A DNA stretch of 64,000 nt, taken from positions 1,856,126 to 1,920,125 of the forward strand of contig OZ038511.1 of the NCBI GenBank assembly GCA_964036315.1, read 5' to 3'. The DNA comes from Acanthosepion esculentum (lineage: Eukaryota; Mollusca; Cephalopoda; Sepiida; Sepiidae). The position numbers and the translations under genes are program-made. Under the pieces are notes generated by a model that searched no databases, was not told the origin of the DNA, and worked only from the letters and a program-made list of their open reading frames with translations. This document shows, in pieces, positions 1 to 11,499 of the stretch (position 1 is its first letter; each line of letters starts with the position of its first letter).

Positions 1-420
1 TCTATAAATCTATCTTTCATGGAATACTGTTGCCATATATGGTCTGGTGTCCCTGCTGTTCATCTCAAAGTTCTTAACAAAATCTAAAGACAGATATACC
101 TGACCTGGCATCTCAACTCCAGTCACTTTCTCATAGACATGATGTGGCTTCCCTGTGTTTTTTTTTTTTACAAATATTTTCATAGCAACTGCTCTGACAA
201 GGTATTTTCACAGGAGCCCCAACTATATGAATTTAAGTGTGCTTCTAAGTTGGCATCTTGGTCCCACCCTTTTACTGTCAAAACATTTAAATGTAAGCAC
301 CTCTTCTACTCCAACAGCTTCTGAAAGTGGAACTTCTTCCGCTTACTTGCTTCCCTGATAACTATAATCTTCAAAAAATTAAATGTAATGTCAATCAACA
401 TCTTCTGATGTGTTGATCCC
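1..420 (+). mobile_element. LINE relic, 3' end of the reverse-transcriptase ORF (Jockey/CR1-like)
   Basis: Conceptual translation in shifting + frames gives the carboxyl end of a non-LTR ORF2: CCHIWSGVPAVHL near 29-70, FYKYFHSNCSD near 165-200, SKLASWSHPFTVKTF near 246-290, and a leucine/phenylalanine-rich end near 320-400. The order matches the post-RT tail of Jockey/CR1-type LINEs. The same tail occurs on the - strand at 37480-37720. Stops and frameshifts show it is dead. The element is truncated by the window edge. Family name is inferred from motif style only. Confidence 0.7.
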
Positions 421-910
421 TGTTCTTTTTATCCTTTCCCCAATCCCCTCATACCCAGTCTTTTCTCTTACTTTCACTCTCTGTAACCTCTTGCATGCTA
501 GTGTCACTCCCACCTTGCTTGGGGTGAAATGTAAAATCTGATGATGGTTCAGTAGTAGTGTTGATGTGTCCTATTGGAAGGACCATACTGTCTTCCTATG
601 TTTTTTGGAGGTGATGTGTCATCTTACTGGAACAAAACATCACACATTTTGAAGATATATTGCTGGATTGGGAAGCTACTGGATAAAAAGGAATGATATA
701 CTTTTTAGCATCCTTTCCTTGGGATAATGGGTAGTGATTCTTCAATTATTAATGGTTCTACAGCTGAATTAAAACTCCACACCATTATATTACTAACTCC
801 AATCTTTCTTGTTAGTTACAGGCAGTTTTATTTGAATTTTTCAATTGTTTTTCTGGGGCCCATATAGAAAATTGTTTCTTATCAGCAATAATATTCTTGA
901 ATAAATTAGA
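421..910. other. No gene seen; intron or upstream DNA
   Basis: AT-rich sequence with no open frame or repeat structure that I can support. It lies upstream of the first visible neprilysin exon and is probably intron. Confidence 0.4.
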
Positions 911-1050
911 GTACTTTGTGTTGTACACGGTGCAGCAAAAATACCTCCCACCTAATGGTAAGATATTATCTAGATGAAGACACCATTACTACTAATGTCT
1001 TACCATTATATGGGAGGCATTTCTGCCACCACAGGTACAAGACAAATTAC
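911..1050. repeat. Imperfect fold-back (MITE or hairpin RNA candidate)
   Basis: Two arms of about 58 nt (roughly 911-968 and 990-1049) are imperfect reverse complements with a loop near 22 nt. Matching blocks include acctccc/gggaggc, taatggtaaga/tcttaccatta and cttgtac/gtacaag. The arms start in ordinary AT-rich DNA. It could be a small fold-back transposon, or a transcribed hairpin if it lies in the intron. No transposase is present. Confidence 0.6.
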
Positions 1051-2180
1051 TTTCTCTCAGAAAAGTTCTTTGACATTTGGGAATTTCTTGTACAAAATCT
1101 ACCAGAAATGTCAAGTTCTTTGAAAGATTGTCTCATAGGATAAGTTCCTGAAGAACTACTTTTATTGGAAGTAAAATTTTTAAAAAAAAGTAATTGTCTA
1201 CTTGTCATTAAAAGCTATTTTGGCAGTCTTCTCTAGAAATAAACTTTTTCTTCCAGATTCAATTTTTCTAACTGCTGTTACTCTTTTTTAAACTGGTTAG
1301 AGCAGTGAACCTATTTTTGAATAGTTAGGAAATGCTTAAAGAAAAAAAAAGTTACATTTTGTATTCAGTTATTGTATACCCTATTTCAATATGAAATAAA
1401 ATTATCCTTAAGGAATATGAACAAGCATTTTAAGAAGTAAAATAACTGATTTTTGTAATTCAGAAATTATAGAAATTGAATTTTCTAACTGCTTATTGAA
1501 TTTAGAAAGCTATGCACCCTATTCTGGTTAAAAATGTTCACTTTTCTCTCTTCTTCTATCTTAAGGTAAACACATATGGAGCCTTAAATTTCATTTTGTA
1601 ATTTTCATATGTTTGTGAAAATGAAGCTAGTGTTACTGTGTTTTTATCAGGTGTTGTATGATATGCATGCATTGTGGTTCAGAGAATTTGAAGAGGCGGA
1701 ATGTAGCAAAAATACAAATTACACTTTAGATAAGAATTAGGAAAAAAAAGGAATCTACTCAGATAAAACTGGAAATGGGTAAATTCATAACTTGGATAAT
1801 GATAGTCATTTACTCTTGAATGATATTGGTTAAAATAGTAAAACATGTGTTTTCTGTAAAATTTAAATCAGATTACCATTAAAAAATATTAATGCATATA
1901 GAAGAAACTAAAAAGGAAAATATGGCCAAATGAAGATTGATCATTTTGGGCCAACAATACTGCAGACTTCAATAAATTACAGATTTGCATTTATTTGAAA
2001 TATTACTCTGATAACAAAATGGGCTCAGACTATTAGAAGATAAACAACAATTCACTTTTGTTCAATTTTTCATTTTTTTCTTACTACAGACCTCTTCAAC
2101 TTTAAGTAACTTAATTTCTATTGCCCCTCCTTTTTATTCCATATTTTTATTCAACTTTTCATATATTTTTCCATATAAAT
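1051..2180. other. No gene seen
   Basis: AT-rich DNA with scattered A and T runs. A short inverted pair (tttgacattt and aaatgtcaa, about 1070-1115) is the only local structure noticed. No exon of the M13 peptidase could be recognised here. Confidence 0.4.
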
Positions 2181-2234
2181 TTACTCTAGGGGCTTCCACA
2201 AAAAATGTGATATTTAAGGTTTAAAATGAATTCT

Positions 2235-3330
2235 TAAAGATGGAAAATCTTTATTGAAACTTATTTTAGTTTTAACTTCAAGCTAATAAATTGAATATTT
2301 CCAGTAATCAAAATACTTTGCTGTATTCCAAAAACTAATTTAAAATGACTGGAAGGAGGTAGTTGCTTTTTTTTTTTTTTGCTAAAATAGCTGATTAGCA
2401 CACTTTTTTTTCATCATCTTTTATCACAATGGAATTCTCTTTATTTAAAAAAAAAATCTTCAAAAAATTAAATATACCTTTCTGAAACTTTAAGGAATAT
2501 TAACTCATTAAAAGTATAATTAATCTGATTTGAAACAAATATTTACTTTAACTTTAAAATATCTCAGAAATGCATTTTTAACCTGACAGTAGCTGTGTTG
2601 ACATGTTTGCAGCCTGATGATAGATCTAAGGTTGTTCTCCAGAGACTACCTTTAAAATATAATTGAAGAAAATGATGTGAGCACCTTTTTCATTTAATTT
2701 TTAAGAACTCAAAAATTTTAAAATTTAGGAAAATATTCTCCATGATCTTTTTTATTGAATTTTAGAAATGTTGACTAAGTTTACTATAATTATCACTTAT
2801 TTTCTGATATGGTCACCTGTGCCTACAAAAAAAAAATTAATTCTTTTAATATTGGTGTTTGATGATTTGTATTAAGCTTTTCCATTTTTGATTAGTAAAT
2901 ATAGTTTTCACTTAATATCATCTAAAAGGCCGGAATTAATAAAAATTTTTAAAAGATTTAAAACTTAAAATTTTAATTAAAATTTAAAAAAGAAAGAATT
3001 CTTATAAAAATTCATTATTCATCAAAAATCTTTTTAAGACAATAGTGTCCTTAATATATCTTATTTATAAAAGTAATTAAAAGGTTTTCTAATTAAATAA
3101 TTCATTTTTTATTTTACAATTCAGAGCAGATTTTTGGTAAATGGTGTTTGTTTGACAAAAACAAATTGATTTAAATATGAAGAGGCTGAAATTTTAAATT
3201 TTCAAAATTTTATAAAACTAAGTAAATGGGGGTAACAGATGTAAAAAAAAAATTGCTAGAATTTCCAAAATAATATTTTTTTTTAACACCAAAAAAGATG
3301 CTAAAAATCCCTGTATTAGATCATTGGCAC
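2235..3330. repeat. Dispersed repeat D, copy 1 (blocks X and Y)
   Basis: Block X (about 2235-2830) matches 59850-60355 in the same orientation, for example ttttagttttaa followed by aatactttgctgtattcc-like sequence, and aaaatattctcc near 2731. Block Y (about 2995-3330) matches 59560-59850 in the opposite orientation, for example attcagagcagattttt and ggtaaatgg near 3118-3145 and aatatgaagaggctga near 3174. No ORF is present. It may be a non-autonomous transposon of unknown class. Confidence 0.6.
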
Positions 3331-4278
3331 ACCTGCTATGAAAATGATATTTTTAACCAAAATACTAATTAAATATTAATTACTAATGATTATTTGGACA
3401 AAAATAGTAACCTTTTGATGAATGATAAAGTTATATACTATACATAAAACATGACAATATCAAGTCTAAAAGAGTATTAAGCAGCTCCCATGATCAATTT
3501 GTATTCATGACATGTCCTATTGAACTTCTCTGGCCTAATTCAAAAGAATGAAATAAAAATGTCTAGAAAACATACTAAAAATAAAAAAAAATACTTTTTC
3601 AGTGCAGCCTTGTATGAGGACTGAAAGAGAATTTTGTTATATTTCTGTATTTGATTACAAATATTTATATATTTACAAATGTGCATGCATTTAAAACAGA
3701 CATTTTTTTTATAATCATGACTTAATACCTCAAACAAACTGAAATATTGCATGTGGAACTGATCTTAAGCTATTATTGTAGATGCATGTGAGACTATAAT
3801 CTTCAAAGAATTTGCAAGAAAAAATAAAAGTAAAAAAAAAAAAAAATCAGTCAATATATGTTTATCACAAAAGAATTTTTGGAAGGAACATTTAACCTCA
3901 TGAAATATATTCAGAAAAATTTTACAGATTAGTCAATGATAAAATGTTCAATTTATAAACTATAATGATGGCCAAGAATTTTTCTGAAGAATTCTGAGAA
4001 AAATTTATATACTACGGAAAAAGAAAAATGCCACTCAAGTAGTAATTGATTCAAATCTGTTCAGTTTCATTTTTTTATTTCAGAAAACCATGTTAACATT
4101 AAAAAAAAAAAGACCAAGTTTTTTAGTCTTATGGAATCAGCTGGAATCTAGTGCTCCCACTACTTTAAAAAAATATTTTACTTTGATGCTTTTTCATACA
4201 ATCATATATGAAAAATAGCAGAAAAAATATATGTATAAAATATAACAGTTAAAATCTTTAACCAATTATTTTTTTCAG
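3331..4278. other. Intron sequence upstream of the HEITH exon
   Basis: AT-rich DNA with no recognisable gene. It ends in a T-rich tract and tttttcag at 4271-4278, the splice acceptor of the first visible peptidase exon. Confidence 0.6.
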
Positions 4279-4346
4279 GTCACTAAATTATGGTGGAATA
4301 GGAATGGTGATTGGTCATGAAATAACACATGGCTTTGATGACAAAG
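4279..4346 (+). CDS. Neprilysin-like M13 peptidase, exon with the HExxH zinc site
   Basis: This 68-bp exon follows the acceptor tttttcag and ends at the donor ggtgag. It starts in phase with one base completing the preceding codon and leaves one base of a glycine codon at its end. It encodes [20 protein letters not shown] then DKG. HEITH is the HExxH motif whose two histidines bind the catalytic zinc and whose glutamate activates water in M13 metallopeptidases (neprilysin, endothelin-converting enzyme). These are type II membrane ectoenzymes that cut small peptides outside the cell. The upstream exons (membrane anchor and N-terminal peptidase lobe) lie outside the window, as no earlier exon was recognised. 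Member-level assignment (neprilysin versus ECE-like) rests on the ending CxxW and the neprilysin-like spacing. Confidence 0.95.
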
Positions 4347-5340
4347 GTGAGAAAAATTTTCAGTTATCTTTCAAGAGGAAAACATTTAAGACTTTGGATC
4401 AAACTGTTTCAAATTACAATTGTCCAATTAAAAAAAAACGAGAAATAATTGCTTTATATTAGTAGCAATGGTCCTTCTAGTAAAAAGCCAGTGTATTATA
4501 ATAATTTCTGTTTTTAATAATTAAAATAATGATTGATTTCGTTGACATCCCACAAGTTGTTTCATTAAATTTTTATATTTTAAGTATAGTAGACAAGTAT
4601 AGATTTGAGTGAGCAGATAGAAATTTTTGTTTTTGATAAGGAGGATTTGAGAATATTTATCTTGAAAATTAACTGAAATTACATATAAATATGTATATAA
4701 GTAGTTATACATGCACACACATTTTTTGTGTATGTCTGTTCTAGAATGATGAAATCAATATTCCATTTACAAAAAGTTTCATTAATTTTTTAAAAGCTTT
4801 CATGTTTAATCATATCTTTAGAGAACTATAAAAACAAATCATTACTTATTTAAATATGTGTGTTCATGAAAATGACCAGTACATGAATAGAATAAGAAGT
4901 TTTAAGTCACTGTCTTGTCATAGAATATCAAGAAAGGATCATTAGAATATTAATATAGTAAAGCTAATCTTGCTTGTTGATTAAATATTATCTCTAAGTA
5001 TATTTGAAGGGTTACTTCCATCCTAGAAGTTTTAAAATTGTTATATAGGCAAGATACTTATTTGTGTGAGCAGGAAAGGCATGTTTCACAAAGAGAACAA
5101 AGCTTCATAAATGTGTTGCTTAAACAGTTGTGAAGCTTGCTGTTTATTTTACTGATGTTCATTAAAAAAGCATTGATAGTGTTTTAAATTCAGAAAAATA
5201 AAAAAGTGATTTTTCTTTAATAAATGAACAGCAAGTAAGCTTATATTTTGTTGAATAATCACCTGTAAATGACTATGATACAACTTTTGATATGAGGAAT
5301 TATTATTATATGTCCAAGAGATACATGGCCTAGCAAGTTA
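4347..5340. other. Intron, no gene seen
   Basis: First 1 kb of the 11.2-kb intron between the HEITH exon and the next exon. It is AT-rich and no mobile-element coding match was noticed. Confidence 0.5.
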
Positions 5341-5345
5341 AAGCA

Positions 5346-6470
5346 TTGGGTCTTCTGGCAGTTGTGAATTCAACACCTTGTCTGATAGTGCTGAAAAGCC
5401 ATATACATGGTTCAATGGATGAATCAAGCAAGCATCACAAAGGTGAATTAGGCTGTTGTGTACTAATTTACCTCCATAAACTAAATAAAGGGTTCAGTTC
5501 AAAATTCCAAAAAGTTTATCAACTATGAAGACAGGCATCATGAAGAAGGCTACAACCACCTTGTGAGTATAACAATCAAAATGGACTTGTTAGCCTTGAA
5601 TAGCAAAGAATATAATAATGTAAATGCTATATTATTGACATTGAATGTTAGAAATAAAACAGATTTTGGTCAGATATGTTTCACCATTTTGCATCTGCTG
5701 GCATGCCAGGATGCATCAATTGTCATACAACAGCCACAGGCAGTATTTTGTGAATGTGATCCAGCAGTCAAAGTATTGATGGATAATGCTCCAATGTTTT
5801 GTGGCTGAGACTTTCAGGCCTTTGTGGATGAATGGGGAGTGCTTGTGCAATACTGATGTGCCTACATTCCTGGGAGTAATGGTATAGCAGAGCTATGTCA
5901 CCACACCATTAAAAGAATCACAGCCAGAACATGTTGCTCCCTTCAGGAAGCTGTGTAGTGGTATGATGTGATGCCAAAAGATGACTCTATACTGCTAACT
6001 GCACCAGCCAACAGAATTTATCAGTATGAATAGTGCTTGAAAGCAATAGATATGTCAGTATCATGTTCTAACAGGGTAAATAATCAGTATCAAGTGGGAG
6101 TGTCTCAGTCAAGGCCCCGCACAGCCAATGTACTAGTAGATGGAATGGTTATCCCTCAGACAGTATTAGTTAACAGAACACCATGCTATGTGAAAGACCT
6201 GTGACTATGGTATGAATCCTCTGCTACAGAAGAAAGCAGAAATAGGACATTATCTGTGAGTGACTCAGATACTCTGTTATTCCTAAGAACAGGGTCAGAA
6301 AGTTCACCTGCAGACCCAAAGGATGACGATATTGGAAATGAGGGAAACCAGGTGAACACAGGTGATGCTGATAGAAATATTTCACCCTTGTCTATGAAGA
6401 AGCTTGCATTGGCCTGTCACGTATGTGATCAAGAGGGAGTGTAACACAAGAGAAAATGGCAGCTTTACAA
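5346..6470 (+). pseudogene. Ty3/gypsy integrase relic
   Basis: From about 5690 the + frames read like the carboxyl half of a gypsy-type integrase: ASIVIQQPQAVFCE, then DNAPMFCG, DFQAFVDEWGV, YIPGSNGIAELCHHTIKRIT and ANRIYQYE, then a proline/acid-rich tail ending at the stop near 6443. Asp in DNAPMF and Glu in NGIAE occupy the places of the second and third catalytic residues of the DDE integrase core. At least three in-frame stops lie in the core, so it is inactive. The front part from 5346 is too decayed to assign with confidence. No LTRs were recognised on either side. It lies in sense orientation in the host intron. Confidence 0.75.
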
Positions 6471-7284
6471 GTCGTATATTTAAGAAACAATAAATCTCAG
6501 TGTCTGATACTTTTGTGAGACACTTTTTTGCACCTATGCAAATTTGACCTGTCACTCAAGCTACAAAGAGTGCTTGATGATGCGACACAGCAATGCAACT
6601 GTGGTAGCGAACAGGAGACATGTTGGATTGTTTGACTTACACGATGCGGTTTGAAGGGAAAGAAATGGATTAGGGAACTTTATTCCAAGCACGAAGAAAC
6701 TGATTACAATTGTTATCTTAAGAGCAGATTATAGTGAGTAAAACTTTTTATAGTTGAAGAATTCAATAGTTTTTTTCTGGGATTTGATCCCATCAAAAGC
6801 TTTTACCTCTCTAATAGGAAAGCTGGTCTGAGCTTCCTGCTTTTAGTTTTTGGTACTCTTTTCCATTCCCTGGCATTGTTTGTTGTCACCTCTTTCATTT
6901 ATAGAATTTCCTATCATCTGCTGAGTTTGAGATCCTGTTTAAAGTAATTGGAAAGAGGGAAAATTTTCATTTTAAAGTAACAGACAAAAACCTAAGAAAC
7001 ATATACTAGATTAGTAAACCCTAAAGATTACAAAAAAGACTAAGCAACAAATAAGATCTTACACCATTAATAAAAAAAAAAAAAAAGGAGATAAATGTAT
7101 TAATCCCATAATACTGCTGGGGACAAATAAGACAAAATGTTTTAAAGTTATATTATTGTTTATTGAAAAATCACTAAAACTACAGTACTGTATAACATTA
7201 CATCATAATATAACTAAATTGTTCCATATAATTTCTCTTTGAAATAAATGAAGGTCTTATTTGATGGCACAATACTTTAGTAAT
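6471..7284. other. Intron with a possible weak LINE fragment
   Basis: Around 6530-6720 a + frame reads LCKFDLSLKLQRVLDDATQ, then CNCGSEQETCW. The Cys-x-Cys pattern recalls the zinc-like tail of some non-LTR ORF2 proteins, but it is too short and broken to assign. Nothing else is supported. Confidence 0.25.
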
Positions 7285-7364
7285 AATGTGCTTGTGCCTG
7301 GTTTCTTGCCCATATATAATTTTTAATGTGCTTGTGCCTGGTTTCTTGCCCATATATAATTTTT
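7285..7364. repeat. Exact 40-bp tandem duplication
   Basis: Two head-to-tail copies (7285-7324 and 7325-7364) of a 40-bp unit starting aatgtgcttgtgcctgg are identical by eye. It looks like a recent slippage or assembly duplication. Confidence 0.9.
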
Positions 7365-7900
7365 GAAACTTAATTTAACAGCTCTTTCGACACTTTGCAA
7401 ATGTGCAGGTAAATTTGGCAACTCCAATGTTATTCCATTCATTAAAACTTCTTGCAGTTCATTATTTGAAAAACTTTCTGTAAGCACAAACTCCATTTGA
7501 TCAGTGTGTTGCTTCAGAGTTGATGAATGTAATTTTTTTTAATCACTTCTCCAGTGGCTCACTACTTCTGAAAAAAAAAAAAAAATAGATATATTTAGTG
7601 CAACATTCTGTATTTCAGTCGACTGTTGATTTATTTTCTGGATCATGTTGAAAATATACAGTTGTTTGTTATGGATTCAGATTCTTAGAAACTCTGGAAA
7701 AAGCTGAATCAGAAGGCGGTGGCTGTAGGGTCAATCATGGTAAGAAGTGATGGTTGTTTCAAACTATGCCTGAGCAAAAAGTTAACTAGAGAACTAAGAC
7801 TTAGGAAGTTAAACAATTATTGCCTGATCATGGTGTGAATAAACTGCAGCCCTGATTTGCCAAAGCAAACAGGATTCCCTCTTGTAGGGGCTCCATGGTG
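7365..7900. other. No gene seen
   Basis: AT-rich intron with a 15-A run near 7571. Part of it may be the 5' untranslated region of the LINE relic that follows, but I cannot show it. Confidence 0.3.
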
Positions 7901-9120
7901 AGTACAGTCAGTGAAAAATTATTATATGAATACAGAAAGAAAAACCAAAGCTAAATGACTCCACATGGAGTTAGATTCTGATCAATAGCAGGCTGAGGTA
8001 CCCTTTTCTAGATTCATAATTCTAGAATCTAGAAAGGAGGTCCCACTAACTAAATTATCACTATTCCTGGCACAGATTATATTCTCAAAAGTTAATCCTA
8101 AGTCAGTAAAAAACTTAATATGGAACCATCCTGGTAGAAATACCAAATAAAAAAAGCAAAACATGTGAACATACTGTTAAAGATTTAAAAAATTCCATAA
8201 CATCTGTGTAAAAGCATACCTACATGAAAGATTAAACACCTCCAGATGTGTAGTCTATAATGGAGATCTGTCACTTTGTACCACAGAAGAGATAAAATCT
8301 GGGTTAAAAAACAATACGACTGATGTCAAAAGGATAATTAAAAAACAAAATCAGGTAATAATTACAAACACATATATATTCAGTCTCAATACTATGACAC
8401 CACCATCTGAAATTAAAATTGGATATTTAATATCCAAAGTAGATAAATATATTCCAAATCTGAGAAGATGTCACAAATGTCAAAGATATGGCTATCTAAA
8501 AAGATTACTGCACAAGAAAAAAACATGTCCAAGATGTGGGGAAAGAGAACTAAACCATGATGATACATGAAAAATCAACCAAAATGTATCAACTGCAATA
8601 GAGATCATAGCTGATGCTAAAAAATGCAAGTCCTGGGAAAAAGAGAAACAAATAAAAATCACTCAAAATATTATATTCCCAAAGGCAAGAAAACTTACAG
8701 AAACCTGTTTCTCTAAACAAAATGATGCAAAAATCACCAAATATAAATGAAACTCTAGGAAATAACCTGACAAAAAACAAAACAGAAACACAATTAACAT
8801 CATTAATAAATGAATTGTGAGATCTCATTTAAGTCTTAAAAACCAGCATAAAAATATGAAAATATATTTCACAACCAAATTAAACCATAGTCCAATAGCT
8901 GATGAAAAGGAGAAGAATTAAAAACAAATCAGTAAGAAAAAATCTAGACCTATCTCAAAGGCGAAGGGAAAAGACAAAACCCAACCTGAAATAGCCAAAC
9001 AAGAACAAAGGAGAAATCTGAAAAATTTGAACAAATGGAAATTGAAATGGATTCTAAACCTTCAACACATCATAAAGATGGCATAACTTAACAAAAAAAA
9101 TCTTACAATGGAAAAGAAAT
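7900..9120 (+). pseudogene. LINE ORF1 relic with zinc-knuckle region
   Basis: A decayed + frame around 8250-8720 reads as the nucleic-acid-binding ORF1 of a Jockey/I-type LINE. TEEIKSGLKNN precedes IGYLISKVDKYIPNLRRC, then CHKCQRYGYL, KKKTCPRCGERELNHDD and a lysine-rich coiled segment. The Cys pairs C-x2-C followed by His/Asp residues resemble the CCHC knuckles used to bind LINE RNA. Several stops and lost cysteines show loss of function. ORF2 of the same element follows at 10367 on the same strand. Upstream and downstream limits are approximate. Confidence 0.65.
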
Positions 9121-10366
9121 ATGGATACTTACACAATAAAAAGGACATAAAAATCCAGTAAAAGTCAAAACATACATATTTTATATAATAAATACTATTT
9201 TACAAACACTCATCTAAATTATTATTAAATCTATATCAATGCTTATATTTTAGAAGCATTCTAAATAAAAAGTCAGTACTCTCAGAAAGCATAAAAATAG
9301 AAAAGCAAAGACAAGGTAGAATTGAATGTTGAAGGATGTTAACCAGACTGTACATTTTCTATTTTAATCATTTGTTTACATGATTTAACCAGATGAGACC
9401 CAGACGGTAAATGAACTCTCTGAAACCCTACAGGTGAGAGAAAGGTTCAGTGACCTCTTTTTGTTTACACTGGAAAAAGGTTCATATTTGGGAATCAATG
9501 ACCACATGATGAAACAAAGACACACAAAAAAAATGAACAGCGCAAAGTCAGTCCTTATCCAAGCCTTCGGTCTTAAAACTGGAATGACAAGTCTGCTATA
9601 GTTATAGATTTGGGTATGCAAAATAAGTATTTGGATGTGTGAAAGCCTCTGGACCAGATAAAAAGAAAGAGAAAAGACCTCAAAAGAGTCACTTATATGA
9701 AAAGAGAAAGAGAGGAAAAACCTCAAGGGAAATTCAAGACCAGATGAAAGGAAAAAGAAATCTAAAAAGAGTAAGGAAAAGAAGAAATACATATAAGAGA
9801 CATTAAAGAAAAAGAATTTTTATAACGACCAGATAAGTTCATTGTTTCTCTTATGTTTTCATTTTGCTTAATGTATCTTTTCATGTTTGTACTTTCATGC
9901 AAGCCTGGCATGAGATGTTTTGTATTACATGTCTCTCTGCTTGTTTTACCTTTTGCACGTTTTGTAAATTCATGCAAGTGTGGCAGAAGATCATATGCTG
10001 ATCTGCAATTTACCTTTCTGAGTTCTCCTCCCACTATTCTGTCCACAATGTTTATTTTTGACTTATTGTATTTTGTTTTGCCCATCTTTCATTTTCTGTT
10101 TGTATGTTTTGATAATAAATTTATTACTTGTTGTCTATATCTGGCTTACTGTTGTTTGTCACCCATTGCATTTGTTCCTTAATCGGTTCTGCTCAGCCAT
10201 GTCTGATCAATCAGAAAGAGACCCTTGGGGAAGGGAATTTGTTATATGAATTGTATACATGTTAAAAATAATAATACAGGTTGTGATCCTCCTCTGTTGA
10301 TCTGGTTAGAGGATGAGGGAGGTTCGTAACAATGTATATATTTTACACACATACACTTAGCCAACC
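9121..10366. other. Spacer between LINE ORF1 and ORF2 relics
   Basis: This segment holds an A/G-rich part (about 9640-9800, lysine-rich in + translation) and a T-rich part (about 9840-10180). Overlapping frames of 107-135 codons occur on both strands but share no motif I recognise and are probably composition effects. It may be the ORF1 tail plus an insertion. Confidence 0.35.
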
Positions 10367-11460
10367 ATGGTACACAAAGTCCTTCAGTGGAATTGTTGTG
10401 GGCTAAAAATAAACTTTTACTACTGCTAACAGACTTATGTTCAGATATTTGTCTTCAACAGATTCAACAGAAGACTTTACAGAGAACTAATCATTGTAGC
10501 AAAGAAATGTATCCCCCCAAATTCCACACCAAATAGACAAAACAGACCCTGGTTAATTTATTAAATGCTTGCAAGCCATTATATTACGAAAATTTAACAA
10601 AGAACCTACAACAGTAAACTTAAATAATTACTAGATGCATAGCACTATGGCTTATAGAGCAGTGAAAGAAGCCAAAAAAGATGTTGGCAAAAATATGTCA
10701 ACAAGCTAAGCTCTGCCTCAAAAACAAAATGAGTATGGGAAATAATGAGGAAAATACCAAACGACACCAATTAAGCATCTTTCCAAAAATAGCAATATCA
10801 TAGCCAACAAAAACTGATGATAAATGACAGATTGATCTGGTACTTTGAGAAAAAATAAGCTAATTACAGACCTACAATGTGGTTTCAGAAAGAAAAGCAG
10901 CACATTAGACCACTTAATCCACTTAGAATCAGCTATAAGAGACACTTGTTTGAAAAGAGTACTTTAAAAATGCAATCATTGATGATGATCAAATCAAAAT
11001 GCTGATTAAGAATAATCCAAGTCACGGGACATACTCTTCATATGTGAATCATGTAAACCATTTGAAAAGATTTGGACATGCAAATCACTAAAATGTTTGG
11101 GTGCCTCACCATTCAATAGACCACATTTCCATCTGCAATTCTTTACTCAAATAAATCATCTGATTTCAGGCAATGAAAAATGGATTGCTTACCACAATGT
11201 GGAGTAAAAAGATCCTGGAGAAAATTAAAGGAGCTCCCATTAACCATTCCAAAATCTAGTCTTCATCGAAACATAGTACTGTAAATCTCATGGTATTGCA
11301 AGGGCATTGTTTATTAAATTCTTTCTTCAAAATCAGACAAGTACTGTTCCTAAATGGATCTTTTAAATGGCAGCAATCAATGAAAAACATCTGGAATTGG
11401 CCAACTGGAAATGTTTCATCTTAGATGTGTTAAACAGCTTAGAACATATGACCATTTGTA
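10367..11460 (+). pseudogene. LINE ORF2 relic (endonuclease start and reverse transcriptase)
   Basis: An ATG in strong context (ccaaccatgg, ATG at 10367) opens MVHKVLQWNCCGLK, the typical first strand of an APE-like LINE endonuclease. From about 10850 the frame reads LITDLQCGFRKKSSTLDHLI then LESAIRD, the conserved reverse-transcriptase block before the catalytic palm. Further downstream IWTCKSLKCLG and KWIFQMAAINE-like pieces follow. Most of the endonuclease and the catalytic Asp-Asp box are missing or unreadable, and stops are frequent. It ends against the Tc1 relic. Jockey/Nimb-like affiliation is a guess from these motifs. Confidence 0.65.
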
Positions 11461-11499
11461 TCAGATCACCCCCATTTTTAGGTGAGCAAAAGTCAAGGA

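Noticed and set aside
1..4278. Upstream exons of the M13 peptidase
   Set aside because: Searched by eye for the segment that should precede SLNYGG; no acceptor-donor pair with matching coding sequence was found.
9385..10182. Frames of 107-135 codons on both strands
   Set aside because: They overlap in opposite directions, show low-complexity Phe/Leu/Ser-rich or Lys/Glu-rich content and share no motif; they follow from A/G- and T-rich tracts.
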